Part shown: piece after piece, positions 1 to 11,172 of the stretch
Position numbering within the stretch: position 1 is the stretch's first letter
Layout of the letters: each line of letters starts with the position of its first letter
DNA from: Siderastrea siderea
Lineage: Eukaryota > Cnidaria > Anthozoa > Scleractinia > Rhizangiidae
DNA length: 64,000 bases
Reading direction: 5' to 3'
Assembly: GCA_964030785.1 (NCBI GenBank)
Contig: OZ034969.1
Span: 31,786,101 to 31,850,100, forward strand
The notes under the pieces: model-generated
Databases searched by the model: none
Told to the model about the DNA's origin: nothing
What the model saw: the letters and a program-made list of their open reading frames with translations, nothing else
Position numbers and translations under genes: made by a program

Positions 1-790
1 AGGCAACCGAGCATTAATTGTCATACAAAAAATCCTGTTCAGGCTTCTATGAATGATACTCCGAGATTGAATTTTATGTCGTGAAAGGGATTGTATGGGT
101 GTCAACACTGTAGGGGAACCTAAGAATTAGTTGCATCAGACTGTTACATAATTTAGTTATTCATATAATCAAACACTAGTCTTGTAGTCAGTTCCTATTG
201 AAAGTTCATTTATCACTCAAGATCAAACTGTTGTCTTTGAAATGATATTGTAAACTTAACATTTACAATTATATTGTAAAGTAATTAATGCCGAAATAAA
301 TTTGTTTTTTTTTAATTCCACACTTTGTAAATTTTTCTTCCTTACACTACTCCTGAACCTCAAAATTTCCACTTTACCAAGACCACCAAATGCTAAATAC
401 ACTGTCCTAGGGACATCCTCTGACACACAGTCTCAATCTGAAGTAATATAATATACATAAAAACTACTTGGAGCCTACTCAAAGTTATGATTACTTCGTC
501 CTCTGTCTAGTATTTATGAATACTTTACTGTAGACGTAACCTTTGTAGAAATTTTGAGATTTTGCAGCCTTTATCAACTCACAGTCCCTTCCCACTCGCA
601 GATTCACAGTTGCTTTGCCTCTTTCACTGGCCGTTTATTTCTTACCAACAACTCCTATTAATCATGTCGAACGCACTCCATAATCTATGATTACTCCTAG
701 TAGCATGCGTGTTACTATAACTTGTGTCCAGTTTTATTTAATGGAGTAGCAAGGCACTATCTAGCAGTGATGGTACTTTTCTTTTGTTAG
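1..790 (+). other. Presumed intron of TRIM copy 1; no gene seen
   Basis: AT-rich sequence without a convincing coding segment. It ends in a pyrimidine-rich stretch and TTAG at 787-790, directly before the coding exon of TRIM copy 1, so at least its 3' part should be intron. The RING-encoding exon expected upstream (seen in copies 2 and 3) is not present and must lie before the window. Confidence 0.5.
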
Positions 791-2506
791 GTTGTCAATG
801 GAGATGTTGGCAAGCTGCAACCAAATTTCTGGGTGAACAATTTCATGACGTTAAGGAGCATGCAAGACAAAACTTCGTCAAGAAACCCCCTGATCTGTGA
901 GCACTGCAACAGTGGCGACTCGGCAGTTTCACGCTGCACTGACTGCAGTGTTTTTATGTGCGAGTTTTGTGTATCTGCACATAAAAGAATAAATGCATTT
1001 ATAGGTCATAAGATTTTATCCCTAGCCGAAGTTCAAAAGCTTGGCTCAAAGGCCCTTGTAAAGCCAGCCATTTGTGTAAAACATACTGGCGAAACTTTGA
1101 AACTGTTTTGCGAAACCTGCCAGAAAACAATCTGCCGAGATTGCACCATTGTTGATCACCGTAAACACAAGTACAACTTTGTAGCAGATGTTGCTCAAAG
1201 AGAGAGAAAAGTTGTTGAAGCCGCTCTTGCAAAAACTAAAGCTAAACACAGTGCCGTTGAAGGAGGGGTGAAGGCTGTGCAGACAATGGAAAGTCGCATT
1301 AAAGCCAAGACTGTTGAAATTAGCAAGCAAGTGGATGTCTTTTTTGATGAGCAAGTGAAGGCATTGGAGCATTTGCGAGCAAACCTAAAGCATGAAGTGT
1401 CCACACAGGGGCAAGTGAAGCTCAAGGACCTGGGAAGCCAAAGGGAAATGCTCACCTTATCACTGGCACAGCTGGGTAGCAGTATTAAGTTCACCGCACG
1501 AGCATTAGAAGGTGGAGATGATATAGCACTCTTGTCTATAAAGCAAGAACTCATTCAACGACTTACGCAACTAAACACATCACAATACCAGTGCAAACCT
1601 TGTAAAAGTGATTATCTTACGTTACAAGTGCAGAAAACAATTTGGAACATTGGCAAAATGGCAACCTTGTGCGATGTAGCCACTGACCCCCAGAAATGCA
1701 CTGTTAGCGTAGTAGGAGGGGAAGAAGGAGTGATGTACGAGACCTTGGTTGGGCAGCGTGTTGACTTCATGCTAATAACCAAAGATAAAAGGGGGAATAG
1801 AGAAGCTCAAGGTGGTCATCAGGTGGAAGTGGTTGTTACGTGTGACTACCAGCGACGACAGCACAAACAGAAAGAAGAAATTGTTGAATTACCAATAGGT
1901 GACAATGGCGATGGGTCATATTGCTTTTCTTTCTGTCCAGTGGCTGTTGGGCAGGTCACTATGGCAGTAATGATAAGAGGTCAACATGTTCATGGCAGTC
2001 CCTTCAAATGGCAAGTAAATCCAGTTCTACAAATTAAGAATGGAAATTCAGACATGCAATTGGAACGTGGATTTGGTACTGTTTCTGTTTTCAAGGAAGG
2101 AATGCATTGTTGGAGACAAAAGTTAACCTCTTTGAATACTCAGAGAGGAAGTCAACATCAAATTTCCATTGGTGTAAAAAGACAAAGCCCACCATCAGGG
2201 TTTTATGGGCATTATAACAAGAGCAAGGAATGGGCTTGGCATTGTATAGCAATTGACCAGCATTCTTGGCGATCAGACTCCATAGAGCCCTCAGTCACCT
2301 CGGTGCAAGATAAAGATGTATTTACAGTTTTTCTCAACCTTGAAACCAAGAAGCTCGTGATCTACAATGTTCGCAGCAAACAAGCTGAGACATTTACTGG
2401 AGTTGGGGGGGGACGTTTGGTCCCTATTATTTCACCTCACTACTCTGGTCGTGGTGAGTCTAGAGGTTTTGGAGGACCCTATTTATCTTTAATTGATGAC
2501 CTGTAA
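791..2506 (+). CDS. TRIM-family E3 ligase copy 1, second coding exon (B-box, coiled coil, filamin, SPRY-like end)
   Basis: Terminal exon of a tripartite-motif protein. It follows an acceptor AG at 789-790 and opens with codons equivalent to the ITDGDVGKLQPNFW start of exon 2 in the other copies, so the true 5' end is the splice site, not an internal start. Counting from the GTG codon at 833: a first B-box (CEHC...CTDC...CEFC, about residues 23-60), a second B-box (CVKH...CETC...CRDC...DHRKH, 80-115), a Glu/Lys-rich coiled coil (120-265), a filamin/ABP280 repeat (about 290-395, ending HGSPFKWQV) and a beta-rich end (405-557; KKLVIYNVRSKQAETFTGV, PIISP) resembling SPRY/B30.2. TRIM proteins of this plan are ubiquitin ligases; RING recruits E2, B-box and coiled coil assemble, the C-terminal domains choose targets. 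The reading frame is unbroken to TAA at 2504-2506. The RING exon lies outside the window. Substrate and pathway are unknown. Confidence 0.88.
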   Translation, partial: VVNGDVGKLQPNFWVNNFMTLRSMQDKTSSRNPLICEHCNSGDSAVSRCTDCSVFMCEFCVSAHKRINAFIGHKILSLAEVQKLGSKALVKPAICVKHTGETLKLFCETCQKTICRDCTIVDHRKHKYNFVADVAQRERKVVEAALAKTKAKHSAVEGGVKAVQTMESRIKAKTVEISKQVDVFFDEQVKALEHLRANLKHEVSTQGQVKLKDLGSQREMLTLSLAQLGSSIKFTARALEGGDDIALLSIKQELIQRLTQLNTSQYQCKPCKSDYLTLQVQKTIWNIGKMATLCDVATDPQKCTVSVVGGEEGVMYETLVGQRVDFMLITKDKRGNREAQGGHQVEVVVTCDYQRRQHKQKEEIVELPIGDNGDGSYCFSFCPVAVGQVTMAVMIRGQHVHGSPFKWQVNPVLQIKNGNSDMQLERGFGTVSVFKEGMHCWRQKLTSLNTQRGSQHQISIGVKRQSPPSGFYGHYNKSKEWAWHCIAIDQHSWRSDSIEPSVTSVQDKDVFTVFLNLETKKLVIYNVRSKQAETFTGVGGGRLVPIISPHYSGRGESRGFGGPYLSLIDDL

Positions 2507-4760
2507 AAAACCATTGTTCCCCCTCAGTCATTTGCCAGATCAGGGGATACAACTCATAAATCACCAGAAGTTGTGATTGTTGCATGTTGTTGTTGTTTTT
2601 TGTAGCAGGTTGTCATCAATGTATAGTTTTAGGCTTATCGTGGAGCTGAAGTTTGGACCAAAGTACAAGGGTTTTGCAGAGGTTCCACTTAGCAATATGC
2701 AAATCAGGTGACAGTGAAAGTAGGAGGATGTAGGTCCTTTTATGGTGTATATTTGCGTTCAAGTCAACGAATGAGCAGAAAACGGCCTGATGTACGTTGA
2801 CCTCAAGTGTGCCAAAGGACTTACGACACTCGGTGTTGTTTATATGTACAGAGGAAAAGTGACTATTTGTGGGACATAAAATTGTAAAATTTTCGTTTCC
2901 AGCTGATTTTTTTTTCTGGTTTAAATAACTATTAATTACACTTGCCACCTGGACAGGTGTTTGGGGTCCTTTTTATTTTAAAAACAACAGAAAAATCCAT
3001 AGTTACCATGATTCGTCTGTTTAATGGAAACCCAGTAAGTTTTATTGACAGCATATTTTCGTGATCCAAACTATGGTTTGTCTTTGAGCACCAATTAAGA
3101 AGGCTATCTGCTATCTTGTAACCGATGATGAAATGAATGCTGTGATGGTTTTGGAAGGTTTTTGAAGGTGTAGAACGAGGTGATCTAGTCCCAGCTCAGG
3201 GTTGTCTTAAATCTGTAAGACGCTCAGAAATGTTTCTGTCTTACTGATACTTTTCGTCATGATTTACGTGGTACTTTTCAGGTAAATACATACAGTAGTA
3301 TAAGTACCCTGCTGGTTGAAGCAAGCGTTCTATTTCAGGGTTTGGAATTTAGGACATTCTGATAGCATTAAAAGGGAGTGAATTAGTCAGTTTTTCAGTT
3401 CGTGTTGCCTATCAGAATTTACCTTACAAGGTAAGGTAAATTATCAGCCAATTTACCAAGTATAGACTGAAGATATTAAGGCTGGTTGCACACGAGCAAG
3501 TTTTCCTTGACAAGTTTCTTGGTTTTGATGCGAGAGCGAACCTTCTCAAACTCTTTATAATCCATCAATTTTAAACAAAGAAAATCATAAATATTGCGAA
3601 AGTCTGAAAACTCGGTCATAATTAGCAGACGTTTTGACGATTTAGTTTCTTGACTTTCTCTTTATTTGGTGTTTTGTTTGAGACGATATATCAAACACTG
3701 TACAGTGTTTCATCACGATATCCAACACCTCTAATTTTGCCCCCCAAAAGCTCCGCTGCGCATCTTTTTTCAGCTCTGTTCTCTGTGTGGGAAATCCTGA
3801 TGAAACATGCTCTCTCGTGATATATTACTTGAAAAGTTGTATTAGTTCGTGGAAATGATTGAAACACTGTATTATAGTGTTTTAATTGGTGAGCGCAACA
3901 CAGCCTTTTGCTCTTTCTCGTTACAAGTTTTTTTTCCTCTGAAGTGCCCTCGTTCAAAAACTTGCACACCAGTGTTTGTTCAAGGAGAGTTGTCAAGGAA
4001 AAATCTCCTAAATTTTGTCGCACACACCAGAAAATAAACCTTAGAAAACTTGTTGGTTTTTCACACAATCAAGTTTCGTTCACTGAAAAGTTTTTCTCCC
4101 AACACCTTTCCTTGCTCAACAACTAGTTTGCTAGTTTTTGAATGACTAGAATTCTCAGGGAGAAACAAAAAAAAATTTGTCGCACGTATGAGTATATAAA
4201 ACATACGAAATTGAAAACTTGTGAAAGAAAACTTCCTGTTGTACAATAAGGCTCATAAAGCATTCCCGTAAAAAATCTATCCAAGGATTCTTAGCATTAT
4301 GAAGTGTGCAACACTTAGTGTAGAAATATACAGAAATAGTTTATTAGGTTAACTTGTTTGTTTGCCATGCAAACAATACTAATATTATAATAACACATAC
4401 TACTATATTTACAATGGCTCAGTGGCGAGGAAGTCCACATAGTAACCTGCAGTCGGCGCTTATATAGTTACTACCAGTTTAGACTTCCTCAATAGATATA
4501 TTGGGCCCATTTTTTAAACGAAATATAACTTACACCGTGGTTTAAGGCAATTAATGAACCTTTACGTCTATCTATAAGGCGGTTATTTTTTAAGGAGACA
4601 AGCGTTCTCGTCTGTACTGTATGCGTCCTTGACTAGTGACACTAATTATAGTAAACGCCGTTTAAGTATCCGGATTGGCCAAATTGAAATCGATTTAGAG
4701 GTGGTTTTGTTAAACTACGTCTAAACTTTGTTTAAATAACCGGCCCATACAGTTTTAGAC
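2507..4760. other. Intergenic, no gene; one perfect 12-bp hairpin
   Basis: I see no coding segment with recognisable protein features in these 2.2 kb. A perfect 12-bp stem with a 3-base loop lies at 3416-3442 (arm AATTTACCTTAC). Around 3480-4030 there are similar short blocks in both orientations (for example TTTTCCTTGACAA near 3500 and its complement near 3992), which suggests an old inverted-repeat element whose ends I cannot fix. Confidence 0.6.
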
Positions 4761-4944
4761 TGTGAGTAGTCTCTAATTTTGGCGATGGCGATTGTCGCGC
4801 GGGCAAAATACACGCGCGTGGGCGAGCGAAATTTCGAGGTGACGCGACGCGAGGGTGTTGTGTCTCCTCGAAACTGCACGTGTGCATTTTGCCCGCCCCA
4901 TAATCGCCCCATAATCGCCATCGCCAAAATTAGAGACTACTCGC
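4761..4944. mobile_element. Short inverted-repeat element (MITE), 184 bp
   Basis: The two ends are inverted copies of about 33 bp (beginning TGTGAGTAGTCTCTAATTTT on the left, TGCGAGTAGTCTCTAATTTT read inward from the right), differing at one base. The interior is GC- and CpG-rich and itself partly self-complementary (GGGCAAAATACACGCGCGTG against CACGTGTGCATTTTGCCC). No coding capacity. Flanking target duplication is not clear, so the superfamily is not assigned. Confidence 0.75.
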
Positions 4945-5345
4945 AGTACAATAGTATAATAAAGTCTAATTTTTTTATGGCCATGGGAGGACCTATACCA
5001 CATTAGAGCACTGTATTAACTGAGTAATATAACTGAAAAGTTACGAGTGCCATTTAGGGCGTAACTCTTTATCAGTGAATATAGTCTAACAATACAGAAA
5101 TAAAAATAATAGTCGTAGAATATCACGAAGGTTTGCACAACAATTTTTCATGCAGTGTTTGTCTTCAGTGTATTTTGCATTTCATCAGAAAATTTGCTTG
5201 ACAGTTTTTTCATAGTTAAGTTTTCCTGTAACGGTCCCTTCCCGGCCCTGAAAAAGATCATTTCCGGCCAATTTCTCTTGAAAAAATTCTAAGGACAACG
5301 AAAATATTTCAAACCCTGATTTTCCAGGAGATTTCATGGTAGGTT

Positions 5346-5788
5346 TTGAATTGTAAACTACAATTTTATGAAGTTAGGACTCCAATTATGAAACAACTAC
5401 ACCGGCTTCCAGTCAGTCACCGTATTATTTATAAATTACTACTAATCACGTATAAGGCACGCAATGGGTTAGCACCCAGCTATATCAAAGATTTACTACA
5501 GCCATATGTGCCGAGCAGGAATTTGAGATCTTCCTCGAGGAACTTACTTAAAGTACCATCTGTTAAGTTACCGTAGCTATGGTCAAAGGTCTTTCTCTTT
5601 TGTAGCACCGATGCTGTGGAACTCACTTCCAGACTATATTCGCGGGAGTGATTCATTTAATATCCAAATTTAAAACGGACATTAAGACATATCTTTTCAA
5701 ACAGATATAAGTTGGCTCGGTTATTCATTATTTGTAAAGCGCTATTGAGCTACAGCAAATAGCGCTATAGAAACAAAGATTATTATTA

Positions 5789-5844
<56 letters not shown>
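5346..5844 (+). mobile_element. LINE (CR1/L2-like) 3' end with ATT-repeat tail
   Basis: The 5346-5576 reading frame encodes the conserved C-terminal tail of a non-LTR reverse transcriptase (LHRLPVSHRIIYKLLLITYK, then NGLAPSYIKDLL), as in CR1/L2-type elements. A stop follows, and the related continuation (wording like LWNSLPDYIR) is found just downstream in another frame, so the copy is degenerate. Near the end the DNA carries the paired AGCGCTATTGAGCTACAG/CAAATAGCGCTAT motif, then the (ATT)n microsatellite at 5774-5844, the sort of short tandem tail these elements carry. It is 5'-truncated: no endonuclease or catalytic RT core is present. Confidence 0.8.
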
Positions 5845-5847
<3 letters not shown>

Positions 5848-6235
5848 TCAAAGCAAGGTAAGGAAACCGTTCCCCTCCCCCTCAACCCCCCCCCCCTTCC
5901 CAAAAAAAGCAATGCATACTGAGGGTGAAACGCTGAACAGATCTACAACGTTCGTCATAAGCGGTTGGGAAGGTTTGACCATGAACAGAATTTTAGTAAG
6001 ATTTTATTCATCGTGTCTAAATATCCCGTCATAAATAAGTCTCTGTCTCTATTCGCCAGTTTCTCCCCCCCCCCTTCCACCCCGTTTCAATATTGAATGT
6101 TTGCCAGACAATACAGCAGAAGAAAAGTCCGTTGAAATCCAACATTGAAAAGGGGGAGAGGAGCGAAACGAAAGCATGGTAAAATGTGACAACCTTCCCA
6201 ACAAAATTGGCTGAGGTTGTAGATTATTAAAAATT

Positions 6236-6500
6236 CGGCAATTGTCTACATCCATTTTTTCTGCCTCAATTTAAGATGAAGGATGCTCTGGTCCAGAACA
6301 CTAGAGCACCGTGACAAGATCGGAAATCAAATCCGGCGTAACCCTCGGGAACGGGACCGGTGATTGATAACACCTTCTCAAATGTATACGACGGGGAAGA
6401 CGAGACCCTATAGGAGGGGTGTGAGCGAAAATGCTCTTGTCTTTGACAAATACATTGTCTTTTCCCGTGGTAGTCCTCACGTACAACATTAGACACATTA
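6236..6500 (-). pseudogene. Decayed third copy of the degenerate Ras-like gene
   Basis: The DNA matches the middle of the two intact minus-strand ORFs at 35.6-36.2 and 45.4-46.0 kb. The clearest shared protein block, read on the minus strand, is PEGYAGFDFRSCHGALVFWT at about 6295-6350, corresponding to the PEGYAGFNFQSCHGALVFWA block of the intact copies. Sequence between 6365 and 6400 has lost the segment corresponding to roughly 60 bp of the intact genes, and the frame breaks on both sides. The flanks do not match the duplicated block further right, so this is an independent old copy or insertion. Confidence 0.75.
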
Positions 6501-6609
6501 CCTTAAGGTTATTTCCTTCTTTCTCATGGCGAGTTATCACTGCCTCTTGTTCCCTGGGGACTGACGTTTGTTGCGTGGCTTCCTGGGATGAAGTCCACAT
6601 AGCTATCAC

Positions 6610-8397
6610 TCGATGGGGTTTGTCGGTGGATATAGACCTACAATTCTCTGGTACACTTGTGGTATACCTTCCGATAACAAAGAAGATAAGTGCGCGTCGC
6701 GCATGTCAGGTACGGTAAAAAGGCTCATAAAGCCAGGGGGTAGAAATTGAGTCAAGTGTCCGGTGTAAGATTTTAGTCTTTATGTTTCTTCATGGTTTTC
6801 GCCGTGCTCCTTTTTATCAGTTGGTTGGATGGGCTCACTACGTTTATATTAAAATATGCCTGTTAGATGTTAATTAACGTGATATTCTAGACGAAAGAAA
6901 ACAATGCAACCTTCGCGAGCTAGGCAGAGTGCACGCAAGCCTAAAGCGCTGGTTATACTTCGGATGTCAATTAGCAGGCTAATTGCTGCTACTAGCGTTT
7001 GAAACCACTTTCAGTCGGCCAGGGTTTACTTATTGTAATTTGTACAACAGTGAAGTTCTCCGAAAAATTCACGACTTCCTATAAAATTTTGCGTACATTC
7101 TACGGTAAAATAGCACTGAAAACTCACCTTGATCGCTCGCCATGTCATCCACCTGACAAAACAAATTTACGGAAAGATGGTGGGCTTTCACAGGAAGACC
7201 GCTTGCCAAATGTAGTTTTTTCGGATCTGTCCCCCAAAGAAACGCACGGATCATGAATCCTAAAAATCCGGATTTAGATTTGATCTGATGTATCCACTCG
7301 GAGTGTGGATTCATCAGATAACTAATCCCTGATTAATCCATTTTCGGATTTAGGTAAAGAAACGCAAAATCCGTTTTTGGATACAAGAATCCGGATTTGG
7401 ATTTTCCCAAAGAAACGCACCTAAAACTATGAAAAAACTATCCTTTTATCGAAATCTAAAAATAACATGAAGTCATAATCCTATTAATTTTCGCGCGAAA
7501 ACTACTTAGAAACTTGAAACTAAAATCACTAAAATCACGTTCATGACACCCAGAGACGTCAAAAAGTGTTACTTCACTTTCTATGGAATTTGATAAAATA
7601 TCTTGTAAGTGGGTTGCGCATGAATCTTCCATCTCCTTGGGTCAAGCAAAACACATTTTCACTTCCTTGGCACAGCTTTCACTTTCTTTTACTTACTGAG
7701 CGGACCCTCGAACCGTGAGCGGTAATAGTTTTTTCTTACTTTTTTCTAGCTTTTTTTATGCTTTGTTTTTTTGCTTTTTTTTGGAGGGGCGGGGGGGGGG
7801 GGGGCTTTTTTCGGTAAGCGGTTACTAAGACTAAAAACAGACTGGGCTTTTTTTTAACCGGCCATCGCTATAGCGACCGCCGGTTTATAAAATGGACACG
7901 GTTTTGTAGTGATGATCAGTTGGCTTAACATGCGAACAAAGTGCTGTAAAGCTTGTGGTACGGGTACTCAAGAGCGGTACTGTCTTTGATTTGCATTTCG
8001 TGCAAACAACGTCCTAAAATTTCCATATTGTCAGTTATCGCCTCGACTTAGCGAGGCGGGAAAAATAAGGTCATGTGACATTAGGTGACAAGAATTTAAA
8101 AGAACAAGTTTCACTTCTTTAACGGACACATTTCGTTGTTCAGTCGCCGATGTGGGATTTCAAGGATTTATGGAAAACAAATTGTAAGTTGAGAACTGTT
8201 TGCCGTTTCAATAGCGAATGATGTAAATAGTAACTTGTTTTCTAACTGATTTCAGTTGACTACGATTGTAACTACGGACGCTTCCCGAACTGATCGAGGG
8301 AAATCTTCAAAACCTTCAAATCCCTGGCTAATCTTCTACAGAAGTAACGCCTTCACGCATAGGCACGAATCAGTCAAAATTTGTCCTCGAAGATTAC
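6610..8397. other. Non-coding stretch with dispersed repeats
   Basis: No credible gene. Between 7225 and 7420 the phrase AAAGAAACGCA recurs three times among AATCCGGATTT-type words, a small degenerate repeat cluster. A poly-G run sits at about 7785-7805. The stretch 7696-7732 (ACTGAGCGGACCCTCGAACC...) recurs in the opposite orientation at about 19643-19676, so it is one end of a dispersed repeat. Short hairpins occur at 7856-7888 (AACCGGC/GCCGGTT arms) and 8039-8059 (CGCCTCG/CGAGGCG). Part of it may be the 5' LTR/leader of the BEL/Pao element, but I could not match it to a 3' LTR. Confidence 0.5.
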
Positions 8398-8617
8398 GCC
8401 GAATCGAGTTATTGACAACCGCCGAACTTCACATCACAAGTTGAGCTGCCACAGATTACGCTGAATCATCGCGCCCTCAACTTACGCTGAATCTTCATCA
8501 AGATTACGCCGAATTGAGTTATTGACAACCGCCGAACTTCGTATCACAAGTTGAGCTGCCACAGATTACGCTGAATCATCGCGCCCTCAACTTACGCTGA
8601 ATCTTCATCAAGATTAC
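8398..8617 (+). repeat. Two-copy 110-bp tandem repeat upstream of BEL/Pao gag
   Basis: Units start with GCCGAAT at 8398 and 8508, and a third truncated start occurs at 8618; the period is exactly 110 bp and the two full units differ at only a few bases. Each unit contains smaller words around GATTACGC and ACGCTGAATC. The array lies in the leader of the retroelement, about 175 bp before its first ATG, where LTR or leader repeats are plausible. Confidence 0.85.
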
Positions 8618-8791
8618 GCCGAATTGTATTTGCGAAGGAAAAGTAAGGACATTTGATTTGTTTGACGTTTTCATTTTTATCTTTGTTGCTGGATTGTCAA
8701 AATCAAAGACTTCGAAGCCCGCTGGTAGTAACATCGCATGAAATCGAGGCTGGAGTTAAAGCATATTTACGTAAAGTGAATTCCGTTCAAA

Positions 8792-10402
8792 ATGCCGCCT
8801 AAAGTAGACGTCAAAACCCTCGCAGGAAAAATGGAAAACGCTGTAAACATCCTCTACGAGTTAATGGAGGAATTTGAAACAATTTTCTCAGTAAAACCAG
8901 AACTCAAAACACTTGAAGCAGCATTCACTCAAGTAGAGACGAGATATAGGCAAATCAAAAAGCAGCAAGAAACGATTTTAGACAAACTGGTTGATGAAGG
9001 CGCTGCCACAGACGAGGGACCCTTTTTAACGACCAGAAAACTTGGAGACAAGGCCAAGGCGGATTTTCTTCAAATTGCTTTGAAATTTGCTGCATATCAA
9101 AAGGAACAAAATTCTTCTGAAACGTCTCGTAAGGACTCTGAAACCCTGGAGGCTCTGACATCATCAATGTCATCAATGACATCAGCAGTAGCAAAAATGG
9201 CGGACACCTTAGGATCAAAACCAAGCTTAAGTGGTCTACAACGATTACCAGTACCAACATGGGATGGAGGTCGCAGATGTTATGCCACGTGGAAAAAGGA
9301 ATTCAATCATTGGATGACGAAATACGGTCAGGATAAAGATGAACAATTGCAACGTTTCCGAAACGCATTGCCAAAGGGTTCGTGGTGGACTGACCAGGTT
9401 AAGACCTGTAAAACCATTGACAGCGCTTGGAACATCTTGGATACCGAGTTCGCAGACAGACGAAAATTAATGGATGAATTGCTGTCTGAAATAAACAATC
9501 TTAAACCAGTCAGACGAGATTCCAAGTCCTTTACACACTTCGCCACAACAGTGTCTTGCTACGTAAACGATATGGAAGATAATGGGTGCCCTGTGCTAGA
9601 GTCTTCAGAAGCACCATTCCTTATGTCCCAACTTTTGTCCAAACTCGATCCAAACGATAATTCTCATTTTGGTAGAGAGATGAAAAGAGAAGGGAAACAA
9701 GAAACCGTTAGCAACCTCATCGCCTGGTTACATCAGGAAGCAAGCATTCGCTCCCGAGGCAAAAGGAGCTTCGTCTCTGAGGAAAGGAATGAAAGCCGTC
9801 GGGACAAGGGTCCTAAGAAGACAGAAAATAATGCCGCCAATGGCGAAGAAACTGATGATGAAGCATGTCCACTTGGCTGTAAAACCAAACATCATCTGGC
9901 TGCCTGTCCTACGTTCCAGCTTTTAACAGTCAATCAAAGGTGGGAGATTGTTAAGCAACATTGGCGATGTCGCAAGTGTCTACGAGCGCATCACACAAAC
10001 GATTGCAAAAAACCAGATGGCTCAACCTGTGACAAATGCAGAAAAAACCACCACCGGTCTCTACATAATGACAGGACTGGCGAAACAAACACAAATTTGA
10101 ATCAAAGAGCAGCACCATTCCAAAGTCAATTCCAAGGCCCCTCGACTACGTCGAATGTCCAAGGAAATGCTGTGTACCAGAAAGCAAAGTTAAAACCTGT
10201 CACTGGTTTGTGCCCTGTTCAAAAAGTTAAACTCATGAACAGAAATGGAAACTTTGTCGAAGTTCTTGCAATGTTAGACTCTGGATCTAACACCAACCTA
10301 CTCTCCAAAAATACAGCTAGACGACTTGGCTTAAATGGATCAGCAACGCATCTCACTATGAATTTGGCTGGGGGAAAAAGAAAAACGAACCTTCACAGGT
10401 AA
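8792..10402 (+). CDS. BEL/Pao gag plus start of aspartic protease
   Basis: A 536-codon frame starting at the first ATG after the leader (AAAATGCCG context). Residues about 1-120 are coiled-coil-like; about 150-330 resemble the DUF1759 gag domain of BEL/Pao elements (PTWDGGRRCYATWKKEF near 154-170). Cys/His knuckle motifs follow (CPLGCKTKHHLAAC, CRKCLRAHHTNDC, CDKCRKNHHRSLH, about 355-430), which would bind RNA in the capsid particle. At about residue 500 the protease motif LDSGSN begins. The frame then runs out at a TAA at 10400-10402 while the homologous protein continues in another frame, so the protease is split by a one-base-class frame change in the G/A run near 10370-10385. Retroelement, not host. 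Confidence 0.85.
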   Translation: MPPKVDVKTLAGKMENAVNILYELMEEFETIFSVKPELKTLEAAFTQVETRYRQIKKQQETILDKLVDEGAATDEGPFLTTRKLGDKAKADFLQIALKFAAYQKEQNSSETSRKDSETLEALTSSMSSMTSAVAKMADTLGSKPSLSGLQRLPVPTWDGGRRCYATWKKEFNHWMTKYGQDKDEQLQRFRNALPKGSWWTDQVKTCKTIDSAWNILDTEFADRRKLMDELLSEINNLKPVRRDSKSFTHFATTVSCYVNDMEDNGCPVLESSEAPFLMSQLLSKLDPNDNSHFGREMKREGKQETVSNLIAWLHQEASIRSRGKRSFVSEERNESRRDKGPKKTENNAANGEETDDEACPLGCKTKHHLAACPTFQLLTVNQRWEIVKQHWRCRKCLRAHHTNDCKKPDGSTCDKCRKNHHRSLHNDRTGETNTNLNQRAAPFQSQFQGPSTTSNVQGNAVYQKAKLKPVTGLCPVQKVKLMNRNGNFVEVLAMLDSGSNTNLLSKNTARRLGLNGSATHLTMNLAGGKRKTNLHR

Positions 10403-11172
10403 TCGATATCACGCTTGCCTCACCTACTGACGAAGATATTACGAAGACCCTTCAAGTGTACACTGTTACGAGACCTTGCAGTAATGCCAAAACAATTTCT
10501 AAAGAATTAGTGGGACAATACACCCATTTGAAGAACGTTTCTGATAAGCTGCATCGTTCGGGTGGTACCATAGATATCCTTAACAGCACAGACTTCGTAG
10601 AAGCTTTCGTTGATATCCACACAGTGTCCGGAGAACCAGGAGAACCTCTCGCGCAAAGAAACTGTTTTGGATGGTACGTTCTGGGACAGTTTGAGTCAAA
10701 CAGCTCTACCACATCTCAAATTCAGTCAATAGAAGTTGGGACAGTAAGTATCGTGGAGGATATCAAGAAACTCCTTCACCAAGACCTCCTTGGCGTCAAA
10801 CCAACCAAACTCTGTACATGCAGTGAAAACGTGTTACGTGAAAGCAAGTTCGTAAAGTCCCTCGCAGCTTCAACTACCTTAGTTGACGGGAGAATACAAG
10901 TGAGGATGCCCTGGAAGGAAGCAGGACCCCCCAAACAGAGTAACTACGACATCGCTCTGAAAAGGATGTTTTCTGCTGAAAAGTCGTTCCAGAAAAAGGG
11001 TTGCTTTAAAGTTGTTGACGAAGGCGTTCAAAAGTTATTGGATCAGGACTTTGTGAAAAAGGTTCCACCTGAACAAATCGATCATGGTAAACCTGAATGG
11101 TACCTACCACTGCAAGCCGTGTTCACGCCAGAAAGGACCACAAAAGTTCGACTTGTCTTTGACTCATCTTAG
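10403..11172 (+). pseudogene. BEL/Pao protease remainder and N-terminal pol, ends at amber codon
   Basis: This frame continues the DUF1758 protease region and the linker into the reverse transcriptase. Recognisable pieces are VDIHTVSGEPGEPLAQRNCF (about 10610-10668), a polymerase approach segment with PEWYLPLQAVF (11092-11124) and LVFDSS at the end. An in-frame TAG at 11170-11172 stops it; the same frame continues immediately with RT sequence, so this is a single nonsense change inside pol and not a natural ORF end. BEL/Pao elements normally have one long gag-pol frame. Confidence 0.8.

Noticed and set aside
7800..8640. 5' LTR of the BEL/Pao element
   Set aside because: No matching direct repeat could be found by eye in 13.2-13.9 kb; hairpins and an apparent leader are present, but LTR limits cannot be claimed.
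8955..9260. Minus-strand frames inside the BEL/Pao gag and pol
   Set aside because: Opposite-strand shadows of frames with clear gag, RT and RNase H motifs.
10370..10402. Programmed frameshift between gag and pol of the BEL/Pao element
   Set aside because: BEL/Pao elements normally use one continuous frame and this copy has two further lesions, so a mutation in the G/A run is simpler.
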